Of a stretch of 57,481 nt of DNA, positions 16,039-24,956 are shown one piece after another. The number at the start of each line of letters is the position of its first letter. Positions within the stretch are counted from its first letter, which is position 1. Source of the stretch: an uncultured Acetatifactor sp. (GTDB lineage: Bacteria; Bacillota; Clostridia; Lachnospirales; Lachnospiraceae); NCBI GenBank assembly GCA_910586835.1, contig CAJUJU010000018.1:1-57481 (forward strand). Direction: 5' to 3'. The notes below the pieces were generated by a model. The model was not told the origin of the DNA. It was given only the letters and a program-made list of their open reading frames with translations, and made no database searches. A program made the translations under genes and the position numbers.

Positions 16039-18309
16039 ATGGAAGAAATCAGCGGATATGTGGATCATATTATTTTTCAGAACAGCGAAAACGGATATAC
16101 TGTAATGAACCTCATGTCGGAAGCGGAGGAAATCACCTGTGTGGGCATGTGCAGAGGTCTTGGCCAGGGGGAAACCATCTCTGCACAGGGCGAATATACG
16201 GAGCACCCTGTTTACGGAAAACAGTTTAAGCTTGTAAGCTGGCATACGGTTGCACCCAAGGACAGCGCAAGCATGGAGCGGTATCTGGGTTCCGGGGCAA
16301 TAAAGGGGATAGGGCCGGCACTGGCGGCGCGGATTGTGAAGAAATTCGGTGACGACACCTTCCGCGTGATAGAGGAGGAGCCGGAACGGCTTGCGGAGGT
16401 TAAGGGGATCAGCCTGCAGAAGGCGCAGGAGATCGGGATGCAGATGGAGGAGAAGAAGGACTTCAGAGACGCGCTGGTGTACCTTCAGCAGTACGGCATC
16501 TCCAATACTCTGGCGGTGAGAATCTATAACAAGTACGGCATGGGGCTGTACGGAGTGCTGAAGGAAAATCCCTACCGTCTGGCGGAGGATATACATGGAG
16601 TGGGCTTTAAGATGGCTGACGAGCTGGCAGGCCGACTGGGCTTTCACACGGATTCTGACTATCGTATCAGAAGCGGCATCTTTTATACGCTGCTGCAGGC
16701 GGTGGGGGAGGGGCATTGTTATCTTCCGCTGGAAATGCTTCTGGAACGGGCCGGTCAGATTCTGGGGGTAAAACAGGAGGACATACGGCCCCAGCTGGAT
16801 AACCTGATGATGGATAAAAAGCTGGTGGTCAAAGGAAACTGTGTTTTTTCCGCAAGCTACTATTATGCCGAGCTGAACTGTGCACGGATGCTGAGCGAGC
16901 TGAATATTTCCATGTGTGAGGCGGAGCGGCTGCCCGCTCAGGATGCAGCTGTGAAAAAGCGGCTGCAGGATTTGGCGGGAAGCCTGAATATGGAGCTGGA
17001 CGAGCTGCAGTTTGGGGCTGTGCTGCAGAGTATTCAGAGCGGACTGTTTATCCTGTCCGGGGGGCCGGGTACAGGAAAGACCACCACCATCAATATGATG
17101 ATCCGTTACTTTGAGGCGGAAGGACTGGATATCTTTCTGGGGGCACCCACCGGCCGGGCGGCAAAGCGCATGACGGAGGCAACCGGATTTGAGGCCAGGA
17201 CGATTCATCGTATGCTGGAGCTGAACAGCGCGCTTTCCGATGAAGATGCAAGAAAGGTGCGGTTCGAGCGCAATGAGGAAAATCCGCTGGAGACGGATGT
17301 GGTCATCATTGACGAAATGTCCATGGTGGATATCCAGCTGTTTCAGGCGCTTCTGAAGGCAGTGGTGCCGGGCACCCGGCTGATTCTTGTGGGGGATGTG
17401 AACCAGCTGCCCAGCGTGGGCCCCGGCCAGGTGCTGCGGGATCTGATCGGGAGCGGACGATTTCCCACAGTAAAGCTGAAAAAAATATTCCGACAGGCGG
17501 AAAAAAGTGATATTGTGGTCAACGCCCACAGGATTAACAGAGGGGAACAGATCGCCCTGGACAATAAATCCAGAGACTTTTTCATGCTGGAGAGAAGTGA
17601 TGTGAATGTAATGTACAAGCATATCATTCAGCTGATCCGGGAAAAGCTTCCCAACTATGTGAATGCTTCTTCCTTTGACATTCAGGTTCTGACACCCATG
17701 CGGAAGGGGAGCCTGGGATGCGAGACCCTGAACACCATTCTGCAGCAGTATCTCAACCCGCCGGAACCCGGCAAACGGGAGCATGCGAGCGGAGCGAACA
17801 TTTACCGGGAGGGGGACAAGGTCATGCAGGTCAGGAACAATTATCAGCTGGAGTGGGAGGTAGTCAGCAGATATGGAATTCCAGTGGATAAAGGAACTGG
17901 CATATTTAACGGAGATATGGGAAGAATTCTTGAGATAAACGAAAATTTATCCAGTCTGGTGGTGGAATACGACGAACAGCGCAGAGTGACTTATCCCTTT
18001 TCACTGCTGGAGGAGCTGGAGCTGTCCTATGCCATAACCATCCATAAATCCCAGGGCAGCGAGTATCCGGCCGTCCTGCTTCCGCTGCTGGGGGGGCCCA
18101 GGATGCTGTTCAACAGAAACCTTTTGTACACTGCCATCACACGGGCGAGAAGCTGCGTCACGATTCTCGGGAGCAGCGCTGCGGTGCGGGACATGATAGA
18201 GAATACCAGTGAAAACAGGCGCTTTACGGCGCTGGCACAACGGATCCGGGAGATTTGCCCGGGTGAGGAGGAAGGAGAGTTGATTTGCCGGGAGAATGGA
18301 AGAGGCTGA
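16039..18309 (+). CDS. recD2: RecD2-type ATP-dependent 5'-3' DNA helicase
   Basis: RecD2 is the stand-alone RecD-like superfamily 1B helicase of bacteria lacking RecBCD. This one has 756 residues. An N-terminal OB-like region (ISGYVDHIIFQNSENGYTV) and a helix-hairpin-helix region (IKGIGPALAARIVKKFG) come first. The helicase core has Walker A GGPGTGKT at residues 341-348, DEMSMVD (motif II), GDVNQLPSVGPGQVL (motif III), ITIHKSQGSEYP (motif V) and LLYTAITRARS (motif VI). ATG 16039 follows GGGAG; the upstream in-frame TTG at 16024 is before that site. Its end overlaps comF by 25 bases. Confidence 0.95.
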   Translation: MEEISGYVDHIIFQNSENGYTVMNLMSEAEEITCVGMCRGLGQGETISAQGEYTEHPVYGKQFKLVSWHTVAPKDSASMERYLGSGAIKGIGPALAARIVKKFGDDTFRVIEEEPERLAEVKGISLQKAQEIGMQMEEKKDFRDALVYLQQYGISNTLAVRIYNKYGMGLYGVLKENPYRLAEDIHGVGFKMADELAGRLGFHTDSDYRIRSGIFYTLLQAVGEGHCYLPLEMLLERAGQILGVKQEDIRPQLDNLMMDKKLVVKGNCVFSASYYYAELNCARMLSELNISMCEAERLPAQDAAVKKRLQDLAGSLNMELDELQFGAVLQSIQSGLFILSGGPGTGKTTTINMMIRYFEAEGLDIFLGAPTGRAAKRMTEATGFEARTIHRMLELNSALSDEDARKVRFERNEENPLETDVVIIDEMSMVDIQLFQALLKAVVPGTRLILVGDVNQLPSVGPGQVLRDLIGSGRFPTVKLKKIFRQAEKSDIVVNAHRINRGEQIALDNKSRDFFMLERSDVNVMYKHIIQLIREKLPNYVNASSFDIQVLTPMRKGSLGCETLNTILQQYLNPPEPGKREHASGANIYREGDKVMQVRNNYQLEWEVVSRYGIPVDKGTGIFNGDMGRILEINENLSSLVVEYDEQRRVTYPFSLLEELELSYAITIHKSQGSEYPAVLLPLLGGPRMLFNRNLLYTAITRARSCVTILGSSAAVRDMIENTSENRRFTALAQRIREICPGEEEGELICRENGRG

Positions 18310-19010
18310 CAGGAGGGCTGCTTCGGGCAGTGTATCCCGGACGCTGTCCCGTATGCGACGGGATTGTCAGGGAATGGGGAGAAAAAATCTGCGCAGAATG
18401 TCTTCCGGAGCTTAAGCTGTTGACGCCGCCCTGGTGTATGTGCTGCGGCAGGAAGGTACAGGAGGGGGAGGAATACTGCGGAGAATGCGGGGAGAAAAGG
18501 CATTCTTTTGACAGGGGAAGAGCACTCTATGAGTATGACAGCTCGGCTGGGGCCATCTACCGTTTTAAGTATGCGGGCCGCAGGGAATATGCGGACTTTT
18601 TCGCGGAACAGATGGAGGAATATCTGGGAGAATTTATCCGGAGTATTCGGCCCGACGGGCTGGTGCCCATACCGCTGCACAGAGCAAGGCAGGTATCCCG
18701 GGGGTATAACCAGGCTGCGCTGCTTGCGGAGAGCCTGGGAGGCAGGATGAAGATTCCGGTTTACTCCGGAATGCTTATCCGGGCCAGAAAAACCGTCCCC
18801 CAGAAGAAATTAAATGCACCGGAACGGCAAAATAATTTGAAAAAGGCTTTTATTATGGGCAGAAATGATGTAAAATTAAAGACGATTGTAGTTATCGATG
18901 ACATCTTCACCACCGGTGCCACAATAGATGAGGCGGCGAGAACGTTACGGGATGCCGGTGCGGAAAAGGTCTGTTTTGTCACCCTTGCCTGCGGGGCAGG
19001 CGCACGGTGA
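18285..19010 (+). CDS. comF: ComF-family phosphoribosyltransferase-like protein
   Basis: A 241-residue ComF/ComFC-type protein used in DNA uptake. Four Cys pairs form zinc fingers at the N-terminus (CPVC, CAEC, CMCCG, CGECG). A phosphoribosyltransferase domain follows with VPIPLHRARQVSRGYNQA, a flexible QKKLNAPERQNN loop, and the PRPP-binding VVIDDIFTTGAT. TTG 18285 is taken as start because GGAGGAAGGAGAG lies just upstream and no early ATG fits; it overlaps recD2. The comF-yvyF order downstream matches B. subtilis. Competence itself cannot be inferred from this gene alone. Confidence 0.9.
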   Translation: MPGEWKRLTGGLLRAVYPGRCPVCDGIVREWGEKICAECLPELKLLTPPWCMCCGRKVQEGEEYCGECGEKRHSFDRGRALYEYDSSAGAIYRFKYAGRREYADFFAEQMEEYLGEFIRSIRPDGLVPIPLHRARQVSRGYNQAALLAESLGGRMKIPVYSGMLIRARKTVPQKKLNAPERQNNLKKAFIMGRNDVKLKTIVVIDDIFTTGATIDEAARTLRDAGAEKVCFVTLACGAGAR

Positions 19011-19037
19011 TTTTCGCCGCAGCAATGGAGGGATACT

Positions 19038-19448
19038 ATGAACATCAGAAACTGTAGAACATGTGGGCAAATCTTTAACTATTTTTCCGGTCCTAATGTA
19101 TGCCCTTCCTGTCGGGACGCGCTGGAAGAGAAGTTTCAGGAGGTAAAGGACTATATCCGGGCTCATAAGGGAGCAGGAATCTCCGAGGTGGCTGATGCCT
19201 GTGAGGTGGAAGCGGCACAGATCCGCCAGTGGCTGAGGGAGGAGAGACTTGAGGTTACGGAGGACTCGGCGGTGTTCCTGAGCTGCGAGAACTGCGGCGG
19301 CCCGATCCGAAGCGGCAGATTCTGCGAGAGGTGCAAGGGCAATATGGCGAAAAACCTCAACAGCGTGCTGAATACCGGAAAGCAGAAGCCGGAGCCGGCG
19401 AGGCAGCAGAAGGAAGAAGGGGGCCCCAAGATGAGGTACCTGCAGTAG
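19038..19448 (+). CDS. yvyF: YvyF-like flagellar operon protein (TIGR03826 type)
   Basis: A 136-residue protein with an N-terminal zinc-finger-like motif (CRTCGQIFNYFSG, CPSCRD), a helix-turn-helix-like middle (GISEVADACEVEAAQIRQWL) and a second Cys set (CENCGG, CERCKG). B. subtilis YvyF sits directly after comFC and upstream of flgM, and this order is kept as far as comF-yvyF. FlgM and FlgN do not follow here; membrane proteins do. It probably regulates flagellar gene expression or the flagellar-competence switch, but its molecular role is not shown by sequence. Confidence 0.82.
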   Translation: MNIRNCRTCGQIFNYFSGPNVCPSCRDALEEKFQEVKDYIRAHKGAGISEVADACEVEAAQIRQWLREERLEVTEDSAVFLSCENCGGPIRSGRFCERCKGNMAKNLNSVLNTGKQKPEPARQQKEEGGPKMRYLQ

Positions 19449-19458
19449 GAGGAGTTTC

Positions 19459-19878
19459 ATGCTGAACGAGGAACGTGTGATCCTGATGACACATATGGCG
19501 TCCTACGAGGCCGGAGAAGGTAAGAAAAATGTAAAGATAGGCAATTACTTCCGAAGCGATTATATTTCCGTGCAGGTTTTAAAATCTCTGATCTGTGGTA
19601 CAATCGCGTTCGCTATTGTGTTTGCCCTGTACATTTTCTATGACTTTGAGATGTTCATGCAGGAATTGTACAAGATGGATCTGATTACTTTTGCAAAAGA
19701 TGTATTGATCTGTTATGCGGCAACGGTTGCGGGATATGGAGTACTGACCTATATTATCTGCACTTACCGCTACGCCAGGGCAAAGAACAGCCTGAAGCGG
19801 TATTATCATAATTTAAAAAAGCTGAATTCTTCATATGGAGGCGGAGCCTCCGGGAAATCAGCCGGAGGACGTAAATGA
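19459..19878 (+). CDS. Two-TM hypothetical membrane protein
   Basis: A 139-residue protein with two clear membrane segments at about residues 42-62 and 80-101, and a basic, Gly/Ser-rich C-terminal tail (SYGGGASGKSAGGRK). ATG 19459 follows AGGAGG. It overlaps the next membrane protein by four bases (ATGA). I do not recognise the family. Its conserved-looking N-terminus (LMTHMASYEAGEGKK) and tight coupling with the genes leading to cdaA suggest a Clostridia-specific partner in that operon. Confidence 0.75.
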   Translation: MLNEERVILMTHMASYEAGEGKKNVKIGNYFRSDYISVQVLKSLICGTIAFAIVFALYIFYDFEMFMQELYKMDLITFAKDVLICYAATVAGYGVLTYIICTYRYARAKNSLKRYYHNLKKLNSSYGGGASGKSAGGRK

Positions 19879-20978
19879 CAGGGTTACTGGAAATTAAGGA
19901 AAAAATCAAATCATTCTATGGCAAATATGAGACCTTTATTCTGCCGGTAGTAAAGTTTTTGCTGGCATTTATTGTGTTGAATACGCTGAATGGGAAGATG
20001 GGCTATATGACAAAGCTGGATAATGTTGCGATCGTGCTCATTGTCGCGCTGATGTGTTCCTTCCTTCCCACAAACTGTATTGTTCTGTTCGGTACTGTGT
20101 TCAGCCTGCTGCACATGTATGCGCTGTCCCTGGAGGTTGCGCTGGTGGGACTGTGTGTGTTCCTGCTGATGTTTCTGCTTTACTTCAGGTTCAGCCCGGG
20201 GGATTCGCTGCTGGTGATTTTGACCCCGCTGCTCTGTGCCTGGAAGATACCCTATGTCATTCCCATTGCGGCGGGTCTGGTCTGTGCGCCTACGGCGGTT
20301 ATTTCCGTGGGCTGCGGCGTCACCGTGCACTATCTGCTTCAGACGGTGATCACCTCCGGGCCGGCGGTCAAGACCATGGCGGACAGCGAGACTACGGCAA
20401 AGCTTCGGCTTATTGTGGACGGGCTTGTGAAGAACAGGGAAATGCTGGTGATGATCGCCGCGTTTGCGGTCACGGTGATGGTGGTTTATCTGATCCGCAG
20501 GCTTTCCATTGACTATGCGTGGACCATTGCGATGGTGGCGGGGGCCATGGCGGATATTGTAATTCTGCTCATCGGAGATCTGCTCTATGATATCAACATC
20601 TCCATTCTGGGAGCGCTTTTGGGCTCCGTACTGGCCCTTGCAGTGGCGAAGGTGTTGGAATTTTTCCGCTTCTGTGTGGACTACAGCCGGACGGAGAAGG
20701 TTCAGTTTGAGGATGACGAGTACTATTATTATGTAAAGGCGGTTCCCAAGATGATGGTGGCTGCGCCTACGAAGACCGTGAAGAAGATTAACGCCCAGCG
20801 TTCCAGGGTGAGCGAGCGGAGCGTTACCACAGAGCGGACCGGAGGACGCCGAAGCGGTGCTCCGGTTCGGAGCCAGAGAGCCGGAAGCGGTTATAAATCC
20901 CGTGAGAGAAGTATTACCTACGGCAGTGCGGACGGGGATCCGGATTTGGAAATCCAGCCGGAAGACTATGAAGAATAA
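19875..20978 (+). CDS. Multi-spanning membrane protein upstream of cdaA
   Basis: A 367-residue integral membrane protein with about eight to ten hydrophobic segments in residues 20-285, then a basic Arg/Ser/Gly-rich cytoplasmic tail (KKINAQRSRVSERSVTTE, SGYKSRERSITYGS) with an acidic end. ATG 19875 overlaps the preceding stop. It is followed after 19 bases by the diadenylate cyclase gene. I do not recognise a transporter signature. The position, between yvyF and cdaA, and the arrangement with the two-TM protein suggest a role in c-di-AMP signalling or in wall synthesis at the membrane; this is inference. Confidence 0.75.
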   Translation: MTGLLEIKEKIKSFYGKYETFILPVVKFLLAFIVLNTLNGKMGYMTKLDNVAIVLIVALMCSFLPTNCIVLFGTVFSLLHMYALSLEVALVGLCVFLLMFLLYFRFSPGDSLLVILTPLLCAWKIPYVIPIAAGLVCAPTAVISVGCGVTVHYLLQTVITSGPAVKTMADSETTAKLRLIVDGLVKNREMLVMIAAFAVTVMVVYLIRRLSIDYAWTIAMVAGAMADIVILLIGDLLYDINISILGALLGSVLALAVAKVLEFFRFCVDYSRTEKVQFEDDEYYYYVKAVPKMMVAAPTKTVKKINAQRSRVSERSVTTERTGGRRSGAPVRSQRAGSGYKSRERSITYGSADGDPDLEIQPEDYEE

Positions 20979-20997
20979 AAGCGAGACGTAGAACAAA

Positions 20998-21894
20998 ATG
21001 CGGTGGTTAGAGACAGTAGTTGACTATGTGAGAAACTTCAGCACATATCGGGGAACGATTGATCCGTATGACATCCTGGAGATCCTGATCATTGCCCTTC
21101 TGGTGTACTATATCCTTGTTTGGATGAAGACCACCAGAGCGTGGCAGTTGCTGAAGGGTCTGATTGTCATACTGGTCTTTCTGTTTCTGGCGTACTGTAT
21201 GGAGATGAATACGATTCTCTGGCTGGCCAGAAACCTGCTGACCTTTGCCGTGACGGCGCTCATTATCGTGATGCAGCCGGAGCTGCGGCATGCGCTGGAG
21301 GAGCTGGGGAAAAAGAACTTCCTGCCGTCGGCTGTCTTCTCGGATTCCGCCAGAAAAGAGAAGGAACTTTTTTCGGAAAAGACCATCGGTGAAATCGTAA
21401 AGGCCTGCGTGGAGATGGGAAAGGTCAAGACGGGCGCGCTGATCGTAATTGAGCAGAAGGAATCCCTGAAAGATTATGAGCGTACCGGCATAGAGATAGA
21501 CGGGATTGTCACCAGCCAGCTGCTGATCAATATCTTTGAACATAACACGCCGCTGCATGACGGCGCCGTGATCATCCGCGGAAACCGCGTTACATCCGCA
21601 ACCTGCTATCTGCCGCTGTCCGACAGTCTGAGCCTGAGCAAGGAGCTTGGAACCAGGCATCGCGCCGGAGTAGGCATCTCCGAGGCGGTGGATTCCCTCA
21701 CCGTCATTGTATCTGAGGAGACCGGAAAAATCAGCGTGGCTTATGAGGGAGGACTGGAGCGGGGGCTGAATGCGGAGGAGCTTAAGGCCCGACTGCAGCA
21801 GGTACTGAACAGACAGGGAGACGAGAAGTCCAAGGGCAAGGTCATCTGGAAGGGAAGGAGCAAGTCCAGAAATGAAAAAAAAGATATTTCATAA
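20998..21894 (+). CDS. cdaA: Diadenylate cyclase CdaA (DacA), c-di-AMP synthase
   Basis: A 298-residue membrane-bound enzyme making c-di-AMP from two ATP. Three membrane helices occupy residues about 25-92. The DAC domain follows with both catalytic motifs intact: DGA at residues 188-190 and GTRHR at 218-222. c-di-AMP controls potassium and osmolyte transport and wall homeostasis, and is usually essential. It is followed by cdaR (23-base overlap) and glmM, the classic cdaA-cdaR-glmM operon in which both partners modulate the cyclase. The start ATG 20998 has only a weak upstream site (GAGACGTAGAAC). Confidence 0.97.
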   Translation: MRWLETVVDYVRNFSTYRGTIDPYDILEILIIALLVYYILVWMKTTRAWQLLKGLIVILVFLFLAYCMEMNTILWLARNLLTFAVTALIIVMQPELRHALEELGKKNFLPSAVFSDSARKEKELFSEKTIGEIVKACVEMGKVKTGALIVIEQKESLKDYERTGIEIDGIVTSQLLINIFEHNTPLHDGAVIIRGNRVTSATCYLPLSDSLSLSKELGTRHRAGVGISEAVDSLTVIVSEETGKISVAYEGGLERGLNAEELKARLQQVLNRQGDEKSKGKVIWKGRSKSRNEKKDIS

Positions 21895-23146
21895 CTGGGG
21901 ACTGAAGCTGGCTTCGCTTCTGCTGGCTTTTGTGCTCTGGTTTGTCGTTGTCAGCATTGATGATCCGCCGGATACGGTAACCTTTTCCAATGTCCCTGTC
22001 AGACTGATCAATGCGGATCTGCTGGAGAAGGAGAACAAGGTTTACGAGATTCTGGGCGGAACGGATACTGTACGGGTGACAGTGAGAGCGCCGGGCAGTA
22101 TTCTGAAGCAGCTGCGCGCATCAGACATCGTTGCGGAAGCGGATATGAGCAAGCTGACAGACATTAATACCATAGAGATATCATATACTGTTCAAAATGC
22201 AAATGTGGAATCTGTAAAGGGCGATCATGATTTTCTGCGCCTGAATATCGAAGACAGGGAAACCAAGTGGATCAGAGTCATCTCCACCACTACGGGCGAG
22301 GTGGCGGAAGGATACATGGTGGCGGGACTGTCGCCGGATCAGACCAATATAGAGGTCACGGGCCCCAAGTCGGCGGTGGATCAAATCAAGTCTGCCAATG
22401 TGGAGGTGGATGTGACCAACGCAACCTCCAACATGTCCCTGAACGCTGAGTTTCAGCTCTGTGACAATGAAGGAAACCCGCTTGAGCTGAAGGGGGTTTC
22501 CGCCAATGTGAGTTATCTGCATATGTCGGTGGAGGTTCTTGCCGTCAGGGAGATTCCCATCGAGCTGAATGTTTCGGGGAGTCCTGCGGAAGGCTATCTG
22601 ACCACCGGGGTGGTGGAATGTGATCCCAGAACCATCCGGATTGCCGGCACGATTTCCGCCGTTGCGGGAGTGACAAAGTTGTCGGTTCCGGAGGAGGATC
22701 TGAACATTGGCGGGGCCACGGGCAATATGGTCTTCAACTTGAATCTCAGGGATTATCTGCCGGAGAATATCCGGCTTGCGGACAGCGGGGTTCCCGCAAA
22801 GGCTGCCGTAACGGTTCATGTGGAGCCTGAGAAGGAAAGGGCGTTTACCTTTGGCAGAACAGATTTTGAAATTCTCAATCTGCCGGCGGGATATGAGATA
22901 GAACCGGAGGAGACAGAGGAGTCCTACAGACTGCTGGTTTCCGGTTTGGAAAGGGCGGTTTCCGCCATAGATCCCGGCACGCTGCGGGGTACGGTGGATG
23001 TAGCGGCCTGGATGGCAGAGGAGGGAATCGAGGAATTGGAGTCACACTCCTATCGGATTCCCGTCAGGTTTTCATTGCCGGAGAGTGTGACAGCGGAGAA
23101 CGAAATTGTTTTGACGCTGAGTTTTGTGAAATCGGAGGACAGGTAA
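21872..23146 (+). CDS. cdaR: YbbR-domain protein CdaR, regulator of CdaA
   Basis: A 424-residue protein with one N-terminal membrane helix (about residues 8-28, GLKLASLLLAFVLWFVVVS) and a long extracellular part made of YbbR-type beta repeats, each with the V-x-V-x-G-P/A-x-S/I pattern (ITVTGPKSAVDQIK-like at about residue 160, RIAGTISAVAGVTKL at about 255). CdaR binds CdaA and tunes its activity. ATG 21872 follows GGAAGGAGC and overlaps cdaA. The C-terminal region (residues 330-424) diverges from the repeat pattern, so the number of repeats is uncertain. Confidence 0.9.
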   Translation: MKKKIFHNWGLKLASLLLAFVLWFVVVSIDDPPDTVTFSNVPVRLINADLLEKENKVYEILGGTDTVRVTVRAPGSILKQLRASDIVAEADMSKLTDINTIEISYTVQNANVESVKGDHDFLRLNIEDRETKWIRVISTTTGEVAEGYMVAGLSPDQTNIEVTGPKSAVDQIKSANVEVDVTNATSNMSLNAEFQLCDNEGNPLELKGVSANVSYLHMSVEVLAVREIPIELNVSGSPAEGYLTTGVVECDPRTIRIAGTISAVAGVTKLSVPEEDLNIGGATGNMVFNLNLRDYLPENIRLADSGVPAKAAVTVHVEPEKERAFTFGRTDFEILNLPAGYEIEPEETEESYRLLVSGLERAVSAIDPGTLRGTVDVAAWMAEEGIEELESHSYRIPVRFSLPESVTAENEIVLTLSFVKSEDR

Positions 23147-23150
23147 AGAG

Positions 23151-24500
23151 ATGGGCAGATTGTTTGGGACGGATGGAGTCAGAGGAATTGCAAATGAGGA
23201 GCTTACGCCGTTGCTTGCGATGCAGCTTGGCCAGGCCGGAGCATATGTGCTGACGAAGGAGAAAGAGCATAAGCCGACGATCATGGTGGGCTGCGATACC
23301 AGGATTTCCGGAGATATGCTGGCCAATGCGCTGATGGCGGGAGCCTGCTCCGTGGGTGCCAACTGTGTCTATGTGGGAGTCATTCCCACTCCGGCGGTGG
23401 CGTATCTCACCCAGAAGTACAGAGTGGATGCAGGGGTTGTCATTTCCGCGTCCCACAATCCTGTGGAATTTAACGGAATCAAGTTTTTTGACGGGGACGG
23501 CTACAAGCTTCCCGACGAACTGGAGGATGAGATCGAGCGGCTGATTCGCGAGAACATGTCAGGAATCAAGTTTCCCATCGGCCCCGGCGTGGGCAAGATC
23601 AAATACCGGACGGATGCCAGGGAAGAATATATCAATCATTCCATTCGCTCCGTCCCTGTAAATCTGGACGGGATGAAGATTGTTGTGGATTGTGCGGAAG
23701 GGGCGTCCTTTTACACCTCCGTGGAGGCACTGAAGGAGCTGGGAGGCAATATAGTAGCCATTCACAACAATCCGGACGGAACCAATATCAATTCTAACTG
23801 CGGTTCCACGCATATGGAAGAGCTGCAGGCCAGAGTGGTGTATGAGAAGGCTCGGATCGGCCTCGCCTTTGACGGGGATGCGGACAGACTTCTGGCTGTG
23901 GATGAGAACGGAAGAGTGGTGGACGGCGACCAGATCATGGCCATTGTGGGAAACCATATGAAGAACCAGGGAAAGCTGAAAAAGGATACCATTGTGGTCA
24001 CGATCATGAGCAACCTCGGCTTTTTTCTCATGGGAGAAAAGAACGGACTTACCATTGAAAAGACAAAGGTTGGAGACCGCTATGTGCTGGAGCGCATGAA
24101 GGAAATCGGAGCCAGCCTGGGCGGGGAGCAGTCGGGACATATTATTTTTCTGGACGAAAATACTACGGGGGACGGACTGCTCAGCGCGCTGCACCTGCTG
24201 CAGGTGATGGTGGAGACAGGAAAGAGTCTCTCTGAGCTTGCGGGCGTCATGGAGGTACTTCCCCAGGCCCTTGTGAATGCAAAGGCGGCCAATCATAAGA
24301 AGGATAAGTATTTGGAATACCCGGAGATTGCGGAAGCCATCAGCGCACTGGAAAAGAGATTTGCAGGGGAAGGCAGAGTGCTTATCAGGCCCTCCGGAAC
24401 AGAGCCTCTGGTGCGAGTCATGATAGAGGGAAAGGATCAGCAGGTGATTCAGGAGGAGGCCGAAAAGCTGGCTTGCCTGATTCAGGATGTGATGTTCTAA
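23151..24500 (+). CDS. glmM: Phosphoglucosamine mutase
   Basis: GlmM converts glucosamine-6-phosphate to glucosamine-1-phosphate on the way to UDP-GlcNAc, the precursor of peptidoglycan and of many sugars used in the polysaccharide region downstream. The 449-residue length is typical. The phosphorylated serine is S101 in ISASHNP, the metal-binding loop is DGDADR (residues 241-246), and the phosphate-binding loop RPSGTEP lies at 413-419. It starts four bases after cdaR. GlmM is also known to bind and inhibit CdaA, linking precursor supply to c-di-AMP. Confidence 0.97.
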   Translation: MGRLFGTDGVRGIANEELTPLLAMQLGQAGAYVLTKEKEHKPTIMVGCDTRISGDMLANALMAGACSVGANCVYVGVIPTPAVAYLTQKYRVDAGVVISASHNPVEFNGIKFFDGDGYKLPDELEDEIERLIRENMSGIKFPIGPGVGKIKYRTDAREEYINHSIRSVPVNLDGMKIVVDCAEGASFYTSVEALKELGGNIVAIHNNPDGTNINSNCGSTHMEELQARVVYEKARIGLAFDGDADRLLAVDENGRVVDGDQIMAIVGNHMKNQGKLKKDTIVVTIMSNLGFFLMGEKNGLTIEKTKVGDRYVLERMKEIGASLGGEQSGHIIFLDENTTGDGLLSALHLLQVMVETGKSLSELAGVMEVLPQALVNAKAANHKKDKYLEYPEIAEAISALEKRFAGEGRVLIRPSGTEPLVRVMIEGKDQQVIQEEAEKLACLIQDVMF

Positions 24501-24551
24501 AGGACAAGAGAGGGCTGCTGTGCGGCAGCGGAAATTGGAGGGAAAGCAAAG

Positions 24552-24815
24552 ATGGTAAGTCAGAAGGTTGTAATCAAGAATCCCACAGGCCTGCATCTTC
24601 GACCGGCGGGTATCCTGTGCAAGGAGGCGATGCAGTTCAAGTCCCTGATTACGTTTTCTTTTAAGGAAAATACGGCGAATGCCAAAAGCGTACTGAGCGT
24701 ATTGGGCGCGTGCGTCAAGTGCGGAGACGAGATCGAGTTCGTGTGTGAGGGAGAAGACGAACAGGAAGCGCTGCGCACGCTGGTTCAGGCAGTGGAAAAC
24801 GGCCTGGGAGAATAA
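24552..24815 (+). CDS. ptsH: HPr phosphocarrier protein
   Basis: An 87-residue HPr-family protein. The phosphorylated histidine is at residue 15 in GLHLRPAG, and Ser46 of the HPr-kinase site is present in NAKSVLSVL. Both key sites are thus kept, which argues for a true HPr with roles in sugar uptake and carbon control rather than Crh, which lacks His15. ATG 24552 follows GGAGGG. No ptsI is adjacent; it is placed at the end of the cdaA operon before a strong terminator. Leu16 replaces the more usual Ala. Confidence 0.9.
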   Translation: MVSQKVVIKNPTGLHLRPAGILCKEAMQFKSLITFSFKENTANAKSVLSVLGACVKCGDEIEFVCEGEDEQEALRTLVQAVENGLGE

Positions 24816-24823
24816 GGCTACAT

Positions 24824-24858
24824 AAAAGCTCATCCGTTGTGTGCGGATGAGCTTTTTA
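24824..24858. terminator. Strong bidirectional terminator
   Basis: AAAAGCTCATCCG (24825-24837) pairs with CGGATGAGCTTTT (24844-24856) around TTGTGT. T-runs occur on both strands. It ends the operon from the left and probably the convergent DUF3048 lipoprotein gene, whose stop is about 100 bases away. A smaller AGGGC/GCCCT hairpin lies at 24872-24888. Confidence 0.88.
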
Positions 24859-24956
24859 TCCTTATAGGATTAGGGCGTCAAAAGCCCTGATTGAAGTTGC
24901 CTGCTGTCAATATGCCCCAAAGAATGGCGCGTGCACTCACGGGTTTGCGAAGCAAA

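Noticed and set aside
16006..17784. 592-residue open frame on the minus strand inside recD2
   Set aside because: Antisense shadow of the helicase with low-complexity composition and no start signal.
19911..20996. 361-residue minus-strand open frame opposite the membrane protein before cdaA
   Set aside because: Its Gln/His/Asn-rich translation is the antisense of a hydrophobic protein.
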